Assembly (NCBI GenBank): GCA_049642465.1 | Contig: JBAROV010000050.1 | Coordinates: 78,828-142,827 of the forward strand | DNA from: CAWDPQ01 sp049642465 | GTDB taxonomy: Bacteria > Acidobacteriota > Vicinamibacteria > Vicinamibacterales > 2-12-FULL-66-21 | Length of the DNA stretch: 64,000 nucleotides | Reading direction: 5' to 3' | In this document: piece by piece, positions 8,864 to 17,606 of the stretch | Numbering within the stretch: position 1 is the stretch's first letter | Layout: each line of letters begins with the position of its first letter | Made by a program: the position numbers and the translations under genes | The notes under the pieces: generated by a model | Database searches by the model: none | What the model was told of the DNA's origin: nothing | The model's input: only the letters and a program-made list of their open reading frames with translations

Positions 8864-10399
8864 ATGCTGAAGCGACGTTCCACGGTTGTTGCCATCATCG
8901 TCGCGCTCGCCGTCAGCGTCATCGCGTTGTCGCGGTCCAACCGTACGCATGCGACGAGTGTCTCCGACGAGGTGCTGATGGGTTCGTTCGAATCCGACCT
9001 CCGCAACGTCGTGCTGCACTGGGCGCCAGACGATCCGCGGCCGCCACAAGAGCGTCAGCGCGCACTGTTCGACTTCGTCTATCAGACCTACGAGAGCTCG
9101 GCGTGGATTCCGCAATCGCTCTTCGATCGGAACCTCGTGACACAAGCTGTCGTCGGCAGCGTGGACACCATCGTCCGCGACAAGGTGGGCCTGGTCCTCT
9201 GGCGCGATAACCAGCTCGTGCCGGCGTTTGGTATGGCGCCGAGCCGGTCAAACGGAGTCACAGGGCCCGATCCTCTGCGATGGACGGTGAATTGCCTCGT
9301 GTGTCACACGGCGGAGATCGACGGAGTCGCGTACTTTGGTGCGGGGACCAAGACGTTCGACGACAAGTTCCTCGGGGAAGCGCTGAAGCTGCTGACGCAT
9401 GATGGTCTGCTGCCGCTCACGTCGCGAGGATCGGCAGATCACCAGTATGCGACGGATGCCAACAGGATTCTGAACAGCCACCACCACGACAAGATCGATT
9501 CGCTGACGCGCGGACGTTCCACGGCTTTCGCGGCGTCGCACGTCGAGCTGTATATGCGGCCGAACCACGGACGCATGCCGGCGGTGGAGGAGGTTGGCCG
9601 GGGTGACACGAAGACGCCGCCGCTGTGGCATACGGCTGCAAAGCTGCCGGTCGGTCGTTGGTACTCCGACGGCAGCTTTCACGGCGCGATTCCGCTGATG
9701 GCCTCGTCCATGGAATTGGAGAAGGATCGTTCGTTCGATGCGCTGGTGAATTCGGTGATCCCACGGATCAAGCAGGAATTCGACACCGTGATTCGCTACC
9801 TGCGTCCGCCGCGCTATCCCTACTCCATCGATTCGGCACTGGCCGAACAGGGTCGGCAGCTGTTTTACGCGAAGTCGGTCGGGTGCTCGCGCTGCCACGG
9901 TGTGTACGACGGGCAGGGGAACGTTCGATGGCCAGGGGTTCATACGGATGTCGGTACCGATCCCGGCCGCCGCGATCTCGTGTCGGCCGGGTTCATCGAG
10001 GCGTTCAAGAACAGCCCCATCGCGAAAGAGGGAGCGCTCATCAAGAGCCGCGGCTACGCGGCCACGCCGCTCACTGGTGTGTGGGCCAACTACCCCTACC
10101 TTCACAACGGCAGCGTTCCGACGCTTTACCACCTGCTCGGGCCGGAGTCGGAGCGCCCGAAGATCTTTCACGTCCTCGCGGCTCGAACCTTCGATCGCGA
10201 CCGCGTCGGTCAGGGGCTTCACGCGAACCCCGCCCACGATCGGTTGAGTGAAGCGGCGCTATTGAAGCGATTTGGAGACAATCGCGACTGGTTCAATGTC
10301 AACCGCCCCGGCTCGGGGAAGGAGGGACACGATATGTGGCCGCGGATCAAGACGGATGCAAATCGGAGGGCGTTGATCGAATATTTAAAGACGTTGTGA
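8864..10399 (+). CDS. dihaem c-type cytochrome, RoxA-like family
   Basis: Exported cytochrome c of 511 aa. The N-terminus has a signal anchor or signal peptide (STVVAIIVALAVSVIAL). Two CxxCH haem sites are present: CLVCH near residue 147 and CSRCH near 343. The C-terminal YATPLTGVWANYPYLHNGS, followed by VPTLYHLLGPESERP and FDRDRVGQG, is the pattern of the RoxA-like cytochrome domain; rubber oxygenase RoxA belongs to that family, as do many peroxidase-like relatives, so a dioxygenase role is not established. The start is ATG 8864, preceded by GAAGAGG; an upstream in-frame extension would translate the palindromes. The flavoprotein at 10441 follows by 41 nt, probably co-transcribed. Confidence 0.82.
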   Translation: MLKRRSTVVAIIVALAVSVIALSRSNRTHATSVSDEVLMGSFESDLRNVVLHWAPDDPRPPQERQRALFDFVYQTYESSAWIPQSLFDRNLVTQAVVGSVDTIVRDKVGLVLWRDNQLVPAFGMAPSRSNGVTGPDPLRWTVNCLVCHTAEIDGVAYFGAGTKTFDDKFLGEALKLLTHDGLLPLTSRGSADHQYATDANRILNSHHHDKIDSLTRGRSTAFAASHVELYMRPNHGRMPAVEEVGRGDTKTPPLWHTAAKLPVGRWYSDGSFHGAIPLMASSMELEKDRSFDALVNSVIPRIKQEFDTVIRYLRPPRYPYSIDSALAEQGRQLFYAKSVGCSRCHGVYDGQGNVRWPGVHTDVGTDPGRRDLVSAGFIEAFKNSPIAKEGALIKSRGYAATPLTGVWANYPYLHNGSVPTLYHLLGPESERPKIFHVLAARTFDRDRVGQGLHANPAHDRLSEAALLKRFGDNRDWFNVNRPGSGKEGHDMWPRIKTDANRRALIEYLKTL

Positions 10400-10440
10400 G
10401 TCCTTCCGGCTTGAGCCCCGAAGGAAGACCTCTCTATCCA

Positions 10441-11604
10441 ATGTCCACGCGCGACCCGGGCGTCTCCGACGTCATCGTCATCGGTGCAGGGCCGGCGGGA
10501 CTTGCCACGTCGCGCGAGCTGAGACACCACGGCGTCGATCACGTGGTGCTCGAAAGAGGTCCTTGCCTCGGGCACACGTGGGCGAACCTGTACGACGGCC
10601 TGGTGCTGCACACGGGGAAGCACCTGTCGTCACTGCCGGGTCTGCGCTTTCCACCCTCGACGCCGCTTTTTCCCACGCGCCGCAATTTTGTCGAATATCT
10701 GAACGATTACGCCACCCGTTTCAATCTGCCGGTCCGCACGAATGCGGAGGTCGTCCGCGTGACGCACTCCGATGGCGTGTGGAATGTCGCGTTGGCGGGA
10801 GACAGCCGCCTGGCTTCGCACGTGCTCGTCGTCGCAACCGGGATCGTGTCGAATCCGAGCGTTCCTGACTTTCCCCATCAGAATCGGTTCCGCGGCCGGA
10901 TACTCCACAGCGTCGAGTATCGCCGGCCAGACGCACACAAGGGACGCCGCGTGCTCATCGTCGGGGCGGGGAACTCGGCGGCGGAGATCGCAGCCGAACT
11001 CGCGCGTGCGGGGGCGGACGTCACCGTTTCGGTGCGTTCCGGGGCGCGGGTCGTGCCGCTGCGGTTGCTGGGTATTCCCATTCAGTATGTCGCCGCGACG
11101 TTGAACGGGCTTCCGCTCCGTGCACAACGGCGAATCGCGTCGGCGATTGCCAAGCTCAGCGAAGTCTTCCGCGGACCCGCCGTTTTACCTCCGCCCGTGG
11201 ATACCGATTGTCCCGATGTTCCATTGATCGGGTTCCATCTCGTTGATGCGGTGCGTGCCGGTGCGGTTCGCCTCAAACCGGCCATTCGGGAATTGACCGA
11301 GGATGGCGCACGTTTCGTCGATGGCACAGAGGCAGAGTTCGACGAGATCATGCTTGCGACGGGATACAAAGCGGCTGTCGGAATGCTCGGCGGCCTGGTG
11401 CACGTGGATGACTGCGGCTTCGCCGCACGTCATTCACGAGTGGTCAGCGCCGATCAGCCGAACCTGTATTTCGTGGGCCACAATTACGACGTGCGTGGCG
11501 GGTTGCGAAATATCGCAATCGACGCGCGGGCAACGGCGCGCCTGATTGCGAATCAACTCGCTTCGTCTTTCAAGTCGATGCCAAAGCGCTCCGCCATCCG
11601 GTAG
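10441..11604 (+). CDS. FAD/NAD(P)-binding monooxygenase-like oxidoreductase
   Basis: 387-aa class B flavin monooxygenase-like protein. The FAD motif is IGAGPAGLATSREL near residue 15, followed by ERGPCLGHTWANLYDGLVLHT; the NADPH motif is IVGAGNSAAEIAAELARAG near 178, and MLATGYKAA near 305 is the ATG(Y) motif of the family. Such enzymes oxygenate N, S or carbonyl groups of small substrates; the substrate here is unknown. It lies 41 nt after the RoxA-like cytochrome, which suggests a shared oxidative function (inference). Its last 52 nt overlap the end of the convergent response-regulator gene. Confidence 0.85.
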   Translation: MSTRDPGVSDVIVIGAGPAGLATSRELRHHGVDHVVLERGPCLGHTWANLYDGLVLHTGKHLSSLPGLRFPPSTPLFPTRRNFVEYLNDYATRFNLPVRTNAEVVRVTHSDGVWNVALAGDSRLASHVLVVATGIVSNPSVPDFPHQNRFRGRILHSVEYRRPDAHKGRRVLIVGAGNSAAEIAAELARAGADVTVSVRSGARVVPLRLLGIPIQYVAATLNGLPLRAQRRIASAIAKLSEVFRGPAVLPPPVDTDCPDVPLIGFHLVDAVRAGAVRLKPAIRELTEDGARFVDGTEAEFDEIMLATGYKAAVGMLGGLVHVDDCGFAARHSRVVSADQPNLYFVGHNYDVRGGLRNIAIDARATARLIANQLASSFKSMPKRSAIR

Positions 11605-12905
11605 AGCGTGCGACGATCCACGCCGAGCACATCGGCCGCCCGCGTGCGGTTTCCCGCCACAGTGCTGAGGACGTGCAGAAGATAGCGGCGTTCCAACTCC
11701 TCGAGGCTTGGCAAGTCGCTGAACAGCCGCTCGTGCACTGGCGTGCGGTCCGCGATGAGCCCAGGCGGCAGATCGGCGACCTCGATCGTCGAGGCGCGTC
11801 CGAGCACGACGAGTCGTTCGATGGTGTTCTCCAGTTCACGCACGTTGCCTGGCCAGTCGTAGGCGGTCAGCGCGTCTATCGCGTCAGGTGAAACATCGAC
11901 GCGGCGCCCTGCGCGGCGACAGGCATCTTGAAGAAAGGATTCGATGAGGAGCGGGATGTCGGATCGTCGGTCTCTCAAGGGAGGCAGGTGAATCACTATC
12001 ACGCTCAGGCGATAGAAGAGATCCTGCCGGAAGCGGCCTGCGGAGACGGCTTGTTCCAGATCCGCGTTGGTCGAGGCGACGACCCGGGCATCGACACGTA
12101 ATGCCCGCGTGGAACCGACAGGCCGGACTTCGGATTCTTCGAGCACGCGCAGCAAGCGCACCTGCAGCGCGAGAGACGTGTCGCCGATCTCGTCGAGCAG
12201 CACCGTCCCCCCGTGCGCCTGTTCGAAAATCCCCTTTCGATCCGCCACGGCACCGGTGAACGCGCCGCGCGTGTGGCCGAAGAGTTCCGATTCGAGCAGC
12301 GTTTCCGGAATGGCCGCACAGTTGATGGCCACGAACGGCCGCTTCGCCCTTGCGCTATTGTCGTGAATCGCCCGTGCGACGAGTTCTTTGCCGGTACCGC
12401 TCTCGCCAACGACAAGCACGGGCGCCATGCTATCGGCCGCGTGCGCGATCTGCTTGTAAACCGCCACCATTCCGGCCGTCCGGCCGATCAAGCCTGGCGC
12501 CACCGTCGCGCCAGCGGGAAGAGGCGCCGATTGCGCCAGGCCCGCGTGCGCCAGCGCCCGCTCGGTCGTTGACTTCACCTCGTTGATGCTGAAGGGTTTG
12601 CTGATGTAGTCGAAGGCCCCCTGACGCACGGCTTGGATGGCCGTCTCGAGCGTTCCAAATCCACTGATGAGCAGCACCTGCCCGAGCGGGTTCGATTCCT
12701 TGAACGCCTTCAACAGATCGAGGCCCGACATTTCCGCGTTGAGATTGATGTCCGAGATGACGAGATCGAAAGCCCGCTCACGCATCATCGCCATTGCCGC
12801 GTCGGGCCGGCTCGCAGAGTGGATCTGGCGGTCCGGGCCGGACAGCAGCTCCGCCATGAACCGGCACGTCTCGTTATCGTCGTCGACGATGAGGATGCTG
12901 GACAT
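11553..12905 (-). CDS. sigma-54-dependent response regulator (NtrC/ZraR family)
   Basis: Two-component transcription activator. The receiver domain (residues 1-120) has acidic DDD at 8-10, phospho-Asp in VISDIN near 53 and Lys in ISKPFS. The AAA+ domain has Walker A GESGTGKE near 168, the sigma-54 contact loop GAFTGA near 215 and Walker B VLLDEIGD near 238. The C-terminal Fis-type helix-turn-helix is NRTRAADVLGVDRRTLYRMA. All hallmarks are intact, so a sigma-54 promoter target is expected; I found no convincing -24/-12 site nearby. The gene starts 2 nt after the cognate kinase stop. Confidence 0.95.
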   Translation of the reverse strand: MSSILIVDDDNETCRFMAELLSGPDRQIHSASRPDAAMAMMRERAFDLVISDINLNAEMSGLDLLKAFKESNPLGQVLLISGFGTLETAIQAVRQGAFDYISKPFSINEVKSTTERALAHAGLAQSAPLPAGATVAPGLIGRTAGMVAVYKQIAHAADSMAPVLVVGESGTGKELVARAIHDNSARAKRPFVAINCAAIPETLLESELFGHTRGAFTGAVADRKGIFEQAHGGTVLLDEIGDTSLALQVRLLRVLEESEVRPVGSTRALRVDARVVASTNADLEQAVSAGRFRQDLFYRLSVIVIHLPPLRDRRSDIPLLIESFLQDACRRAGRRVDVSPDAIDALTAYDWPGNVRELENTIERLVVLGRASTIEVADLPPGLIADRTPVHERLFSDLPSLEELERRYLLHVLSTVAGNRTRAADVLGVDRRTLYRMAERFGIDLKDEAS

Positions 12906-12907
12906 CG

Positions 12908-14524
12908 CTACACGACCCGGACGGGCAGCGCCGTGACAGGGTTGGCCGGGCGCACTACTGCGGGCAACTCGATACGGAAGATCGCGCCGCCGCGAGGCAG
13001 GTTGCCTGCCGAGATCGATCCGCCGTGAGCGGCAATCACTTCCTTCGTAATGCTCAATCCAAGTCCGGTACCGGCGCCCCTCGGCTTCGTCGTCAGCCAG
13101 GGGTCGAAGATTCGTGGCAGCACGCCTGAGGGAATCCCCGGGCCAGTATCCGAAATCTCAACCCAGATGCCGTGAGCGGCGTGAGGGTCGCTGCGGAGAC
13201 GGTCGGTCAGGGACCCAGCTTTGACTTCGAGTGTGCCGCCGAGCGGCATGGCGTCGAGCCCGTTGGCGACGATATTCAACAGCGCCAGCTCGAGCTGCAC
13301 CGGATCCGCGAGCATCGGCGGCAGGGCATCGGGGATCGATACGGCGAGCTCGACGCCCGTGGCATCGAACTTCGGCCGGGCGAGCTCACACACGCGTCGA
13401 ATCAGTTCCCCAGGATCCACGATCTCGCGCGGCGACGACTGGCGCGACCGATCGAGCAACGTTCGCACGATCGTCGTGACTTTTGCGATTTGCTCTTCGA
13501 TGACTTTCAACCGCGGATCGGCGTCAGGTTGCTCGTGCATCAGCTGCACGTAGCCGGAGATCAGATTCAGTGGTGTGCCAATCTGGTGCGCGACGTTGGC
13601 GGCCATCTGACCGACAGCGGCCATTTGCTCGGCACGTGCGAGCGCCTCGCGAAGCGCAAGAATGCGGTGGTAATCCTGCACCAGCTCCTCGTTGCGTGCT
13701 CGCAACTCTTCAGTCGCGTCAGCGACCCGTTCTTTCAACGCCACGTGATGGTGTTCGAGTTCGTCGAGCATTTGGTTGAGGCCAAGCGCAATCGCTCCAA
13801 TCTCGTCGAGCCTGGCCATGGGGGCTCGTGCACTCAGGTCTCCGCCGCCAGCCCGCGTCATGGTCTGACTGATTTGCGCAAGCGGCCGGTGGATGACGCG
13901 TCTGGCAGCCAGGTCGATGACCACAGTGCTGAGGAGGATCGCGGCAAGTGAAAAGCCCGCGCCAAACAGCCGTCCACGTGTTCTGAGTTGGGCCACCGAT
14001 CCAAGCGACACCGTCACGACAACGGCGCCGACGCGTCGTCCGTCGCGCTCGAGCGGGACCGCGACGCGAGGCAGTACTGTGCCGCCATCCTCCCATAGTG
14101 CCTCTGGTTGGCCGACGGCCCGGCGCGCGAGGTCGATTTCCTCGCTGTGATCCCCCGACGAGGTGCTCGCGAGCACGCTCGCAGCCGAATCCGTGACGGT
14201 CACCGCCGTCACCGTGCGCAAAGCGGGAAAGGCTTCAATGAACTCGTGCAAGGTCGCGTGCAGCTCGTCCGGAGTCGATACCGGTCGCAGCTCGAAATCG
14301 TCCGCCACCGCGTCGGCCGTCGACTGCGCCGTTTGATGAAGCTCTCGCTCGAGCACGCGTTCAAAGGTACGCGTCTCCCAATAGGTCGTCGCCCCAATCA
14401 CGAGCACGAGCGCCAGCGCGACGAGGAGCGACAGGCGGATGCGAAGCGGAAGCTGTCGCAGCCAACTCGCCACGCCGTGGCGGAATTGCCGGTGCCCGCG
14501 ATACAAGGCGTCCCCTTCGTGCAC
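12908..14524 (-). CDS. sensor histidine kinase (HAMP, HisKA, HATPase)
   Basis: Membrane kinase paired with the NtrC-type regulator that follows by 2 nt. TM1 is LSLLVALALVLVIGATTYW near residue 35, followed by a periplasmic sensor of about 130 residues, then TM2 GAGFSLAAILLSTVVI, HAMP, a coiled coil, and the phosphoacceptor His in NVAHQIGTPLNLISGY near 320. The ATPase domain shows NIVANGLDAM (N box), SDTGPGIP and GTGLGLSI (G boxes). Start is GTG. The sensor domain is not assigned to a ligand. Confidence 0.93.
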   Translation of the reverse strand: MHEGDALYRGHRQFRHGVASWLRQLPLRIRLSLLVALALVLVIGATTYWETRTFERVLERELHQTAQSTADAVADDFELRPVSTPDELHATLHEFIEAFPALRTVTAVTVTDSAASVLASTSSGDHSEEIDLARRAVGQPEALWEDGGTVLPRVAVPLERDGRRVGAVVVTVSLGSVAQLRTRGRLFGAGFSLAAILLSTVVIDLAARRVIHRPLAQISQTMTRAGGGDLSARAPMARLDEIGAIALGLNQMLDELEHHHVALKERVADATEELRARNEELVQDYHRILALREALARAEQMAAVGQMAANVAHQIGTPLNLISGYVQLMHEQPDADPRLKVIEEQIAKVTTIVRTLLDRSRQSSPREIVDPGELIRRVCELARPKFDATGVELAVSIPDALPPMLADPVQLELALLNIVANGLDAMPLGGTLEVKAGSLTDRLRSDPHAAHGIWVEISDTGPGIPSGVLPRIFDPWLTTKPRGAGTGLGLSITKEVIAAHGGSISAGNLPRGGAIFRIELPAVVRPANPVTALPVRVV

Positions 14525-14623
14525 GCGTAAGCTCCACGAGAAATGCGACTTGTCGATTCTATGCCCAGCCCGCCCGATTCGGCATTGACCTTGTGTTCAT
14601 CCCCAGTGCCGCGCAGGAGCAGC

Positions 14624-14702
14624 GGGGTCAGATCTTGTTTCTTGCACGTCCGTCCACTTTCTTGGAACGAGGACAAGTCTGCAAGAAACAAGATCTGACC
14701 CC
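14624..14702. repeat. REP-like element: 23-bp perfect inverted repeat
   Basis: Arms at 14624-14646 and 14680-14702 are perfectly complementary (start GGGGTCAGATCTTG), with a 33-nt loop. The GGGGTCAGATCTTG terminus resembles palindromes bounded by RAYT (TnpA-REP) transposase targets in many genomes (from memory). It lies between the divergent kinase and small secreted protein genes. No transposase gene is present in the window. Confidence 0.8.
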
Positions 14703-14732
14703 CCGCCAGCACGCGGTTAGGAGGGCACGATA

Positions 14733-15101
14733 ATGCGAGTTCGAGCACTAATTGTTACGGTTGCACTGGGATTGGCCCTGGCCAGTCATACCGCGATGGC
14801 GCAGACCACAAAGTCAGCGAAGCAATCAGCCAGTCACGGATCCATTTCGGGGAAACTTGAAAGCTACGATCCCGCCACTCGGACCATGAAGATCAAATCG
14901 GGCAAGTCCGAGCAGCAGATCATGCTGTCGAGTAACGCCGTCGTGCACCAGGGTGCGAAGACGCTGAGCACTGACGAGCTGGCCTCGAGGCAGGGCCAGA
15001 ACGTCAAAGTTCGGTACACGGTCACGAATAACGAGAAGACGGCCGATTCTGTGACGCTTGCGGGTGCGCCGGTCCACCCGGCCACAGCCAAACAGAAGTA
15101 G
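14733..15101 (+). CDS. small secreted protein, DUF5666-like OB-fold (tentative)
   Basis: 122-aa protein with a clear signal peptide (IVTVALGLALASHTAMA, cleaved before QTTK) and a strong ribosome site, AGGAGGG at 14719-14725. The mature part GSISGKLESYDPATRTMKIKSG and the following beta-strands look like small periplasmic OB-fold domains of the DUF5666 kind; this assignment is by pattern only. The Lys-rich C-terminus is probably disordered. A hairpin plus T-run follows. Function unknown. Confidence 0.75.
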   Translation: MRVRALIVTVALGLALASHTAMAQTTKSAKQSASHGSISGKLESYDPATRTMKIKSGKSEQQIMLSSNAVVHQGAKTLSTDELASRQGQNVKVRYTVTNNEKTADSVTLAGAPVHPATAKQK

Positions 15102-15190
15102 CCGTTCCACCTCACTTGCGCGCGGGGCATTTGGCTCGCGCACAAAAGCTCGGCGAAGCTCCGGCGTGGTGGTGGGGCGGCGTCGGGTCG

Positions 15191-15232
15191 TGGCGGAGGA
15201 GACGGATCTCCTCCCACTCCTCCGCCATTTTT
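15191..15232 (+). terminator. rho-independent terminator
   Basis: The 11-bp stem TGGCGGAGGAG (15191-15201) pairs with CTCCTCCGCCA (15217-15227) and is followed by TTTTT. It is placed downstream of the small secreted protein and 41 nt before the next kinase gene. Confidence 0.7.
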
Positions 15233-15272
15233 CGAGCGCAGTTCGTCGGGCCACTCGTTCAGCGCCAGCACG

Positions 15273-16241
15273 ATGTCTTCAACCCACCGTTTCGAGACCG
15301 TCGTGACTGCCGGCACTGCCGCACTGGTCGTCTACCTCATTGCCAATGCGCTCGAGTTGCTGCTGATACGCGAAGGCTTGAGGCCGGCGCTCCTCCTGTG
15401 GCTGAGCGATCTCGTACCCGCGCTGGCCTTCGGGCTGGCGACTGCGCTGTGGCTCGACCTCCGCGCGACTCGCGCCGCGCGCTCTGCAGCGGAAGCAGCC
15501 AATCGCGCCAAAGACGAAGTGCTCGCCATCGTCGCGCACGAACTGCGCAATCCGCTGACGGCAATCAGCGCCGCCTTCCAGGCGCTCGAAGTTGCGCCGA
15601 CCAAGGAAGCGCGCGTCCGCCCGCGCGAAGTCATCCTCACGCAGGCGGCGCACCTTTCACGCATGATCGAAGATTTGCTGGATTTGGGCCGCGTGATGAA
15701 TGGCAAGATCAAGCTCCAGCGCGTCCGACTCGACCTGGGTGCCGCAGCACGCCACGCCGTCGAGATGCTGCAGCAGGCGGGGAAGCTCCAGCAGCATGAC
15801 GTGACCGTGGATACGGAGTCAGCGTGGGTTCACGCCGATGGCTTGCGGATTGAACAGATTGCCGTGAATCTGCTGTCGAACGCGATCAAATACACGCCAG
15901 CCGGCGGATCGATTCACGTCACGGCGAGGAGCGAAAAGCGGGACGCGGTGCTGCGAATTCGAGATACCGGCGTCGGGATTTCACCGGAACTGCTGCCGAG
16001 CGTCTTCGGTCTGTTCGTTCAGGGGGATCAACGACCCGGCCGTCAGCCCGAAGGGTTGGGGATCGGGCTGTCTCTCGTTCGTCGGCTTGTCGAGGTGCAC
16101 GGCGGAACAGTGCAGGCGTTGAGCGAAGGACCAGGTCAGGGGACGACGATCGAGATTCGGCTGCCGCGCGCCTCTCCGCCGTATCCGTTGTTCACCGACG
16201 CGGTGAGTCGCCAGTCGAGCATCGAGCACTCCGTCAACTGA
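15273..16241 (+). CDS. sensor histidine kinase without a periplasmic domain
   Basis: 322-aa kinase with two close membrane helices (VVTAGTAALVVYLIANALEL and LSDLVPALAFGLATALWL) and no sizeable external loop. The phosphoacceptor is in IVAHELRNPLTAISAAF near residue 90. The ATPase domain has NLLSNAIKYTPAG, RDTGVGIS and EGLGIGLSLVRRL. No response regulator is adjacent, so it is an orphan. The absence of an external sensor suggests a membrane or cytoplasmic cue (inference). Its 3' end overlaps the convergent membrane-protein gene by 8 nt. Confidence 0.92.
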   Translation: MSSTHRFETVVTAGTAALVVYLIANALELLLIREGLRPALLLWLSDLVPALAFGLATALWLDLRATRAARSAAEAANRAKDEVLAIVAHELRNPLTAISAAFQALEVAPTKEARVRPREVILTQAAHLSRMIEDLLDLGRVMNGKIKLQRVRLDLGAAARHAVEMLQQAGKLQQHDVTVDTESAWVHADGLRIEQIAVNLLSNAIKYTPAGGSIHVTARSEKRDAVLRIRDTGVGISPELLPSVFGLFVQGDQRPGRQPEGLGIGLSLVRRLVEVHGGTVQALSEGPGQGTTIEIRLPRASPPYPLFTDAVSRQSSIEHSVN

Positions 16242-16662
16242 TGTGGTAGCGGCCGAACGTCCACAGAAACGCGGCGACGACGCAGTGAAAGATGATCGGA
16301 ATCGTCCCGCCAAACCATCGCTGGTCCGGACGTTCGATCATGCGGACGATGTATCGCACGATCATTCCGGCAACATACAGGTAGCTGAACCAGATCACGA
16401 ACCGACCCATCTCGGCTCGCTTTGGGTTCACGAACACACCCACCCCGCGGGTGAAGTCCATGCAGATCCACACCATCAGCGTCAGAACGACGGCCTGACC
16501 CGCGAGGAGGACCGGGTACGGCAGGAGCCCTGATTGCCATTGCTGCATGGGGGGCAGCCATCGCGGCGCCCAGAGGACGACGGCGATTTGGCCGATGACG
16601 CGCAGGAACAGCAGTCCGGTAAAGAGCCAGAGATAGAGGCTGTAGTCCCCCGGGCCGTTCAT
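16234..16662 (-). CDS. small multi-pass membrane protein of unknown function
   Basis: 142 aa with four hydrophobic stretches: YLWLFTGLLFLRVIGQIAVV, VLLAGQAVVLTLMVWICM, FVIWFSYLYVAGMIVRYIV and IPIIFHCVVAAFLWTFG. I do not recognise a family. Start taken at ATG 16662; a GTG sits one codon upstream. It lies downstream of a strong hairpin, so it probably has its own promoter. Confidence 0.7.
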   Translation of the reverse strand: MNGPGDYSLYLWLFTGLLFLRVIGQIAVVLWAPRWLPPMQQWQSGLLPYPVLLAGQAVVLTLMVWICMDFTRGVGVFVNPKRAEMGRFVIWFSYLYVAGMIVRYIVRMIERPDQRWFGGTIPIIFHCVVAAFLWTFGRYHIS

Positions 16663-16697
16663 CACCGCTTACGGTACACGAAAAAAGGGGAAAGCCT

Positions 16698-16754
16698 GGA
16701 AAAGGGAAAAGGGAAAAGGGAAAAGGGAAAAGTGTTTTCCCTTCTCCCTTCTCC
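16698..16754 (-). terminator. heptamer repeat (GGGAAAA) folding as a terminator-like hairpin
   Basis: One partial and four full GGGAAAA units (16698-16731) are followed by a 3-nt loop and the inverted units TTTTCCC, TTCTCCC. On the minus strand it follows the 16760 stop directly and is followed by T-rich sequence, so the repeat probably also ends the minus-strand operon. Confidence 0.65.
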
Positions 16755-16759
16755 CTTCC

Positions 16760-17290
16760 CTAGCGGCGGGGGTCGCCTTCGGCGGGGGGTGGCGGGATGG
16801 CGGTGAGGCGCCACGTTTCGCCGTGCGCCTCGAGATCCCAGTTGAAAAAGTCCACGGTCAGCTGAATTGCGTGCGCGGCATCCGTACCCAGACCGAGCAG
16901 CTGGCGGTTCTCACCGCTGGAGGACCCAGGTGCCTCGTGCGCGGTCGTCACGTACCGGCAGGCAACCCAGAGCCCGGCCCAGTGCTCATCCGTCAAGCGG
17001 TAGACGCGGTACTCGGCATCCGGATCCCACAGCGATCCGACGCGGAATACGGCGCAGTGCGGCGCGGCATCGCAGGCCTGCAACACCGCATCCTGCTGCT
17101 CGCGGGTCAGCGGCGCCCAGCCTGACGGCAGTACCGGAGTGCGATATGGTTCGGGATACGCGATAACGCTCCCTCCCTGATCGATGAGGCGCACGCGCCG
17201 GGTCGGACGGAGATCCGAATAGGGCCGACTGCCGGGCATGCCTCGTGATTTTTGATCTGATGGGCCCATAGTTCCGAGTGCCTGCCTCAC
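16760..17290 (-). CDS. conserved hypothetical protein, 176 aa
   Basis: Soluble protein with no signal peptide and no family I recognise. Visible features: a strand-rich core (PTRRVRLIDQGGSVIAYPEP, DPDAEYRVYRLTDEHW), Trp-rich segments (HWAGLWVACRYV, VDFFNWDLEAHGETWRLT) and two Cys in QACDAAPHCAVF. It ends in PPPPAEGDPRR. GTG start, overlapping the stop of the coiled-coil gene by 4 nt (GTGA), so the two are translationally coupled. Confidence 0.65.
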   Translation of the reverse strand: MRQALGTMGPSDQKSRGMPGSRPYSDLRPTRRVRLIDQGGSVIAYPEPYRTPVLPSGWAPLTREQQDAVLQACDAAPHCAVFRVGSLWDPDAEYRVYRLTDEHWAGLWVACRYVTTAHEAPGSSSGENRQLLGLGTDAAHAIQLTVDFFNWDLEAHGETWRLTAIPPPPAEGDPRR

Positions 17291-17550
17291 TGTCTGGTGC
17301 CTGAGAGATTGAATCCATTAAAGAGCGGCGACGGCTGATTCGCACGCGCCAGCGCGGCTTCGTAGAGGCGAATCCACATCTCGGCGGATCCGGCGAGGTC
17401 GGCGTTCTCCTGGCGCAGACGCTCGTTTTCTTCCAGCAAGCGCAGGTTTTCGCGCGCGAGTTCCACTGCCCGGATCTGATCGTCCACTTTCGCGCGGCCC
17501 GTTCCGACCCTGCGCATCTCCGTCCAGTTCAGTGCCATTGCGACGTCCAT
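17287..17550 (-). CDS. small coiled-coil protein, 87 aa
   Basis: ATG at 17550 preceded by an AAGGGGG ribosome site. Residues about 25-55 (RAVELARENLRLLEENERLR) form a leucine-zipper-like heptad pattern, consistent with dimerisation. The longer frame to 17664 would translate the octamer repeat and is rejected as the start. Coupled to the 176-aa protein. Function unknown. It may still belong to the transcript that begins with the ECF sigma gene, but a 165-nt spacer with repeats separates it from the SagB gene. Confidence 0.7.
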   Translation of the reverse strand: MDVAMALNWTEMRRVGTGRAKVDDQIRAVELARENLRLLEENERLRQENADLAGSAEMWIRLYEAALARANQPSPLFNGFNLSGTRQ

Positions 17551-17606
17551 TTGAGCCCCCTTTAGGCCGTATGTCTTATGAAACGATGGGTGGGGAGGAA
17601 ACGAAC

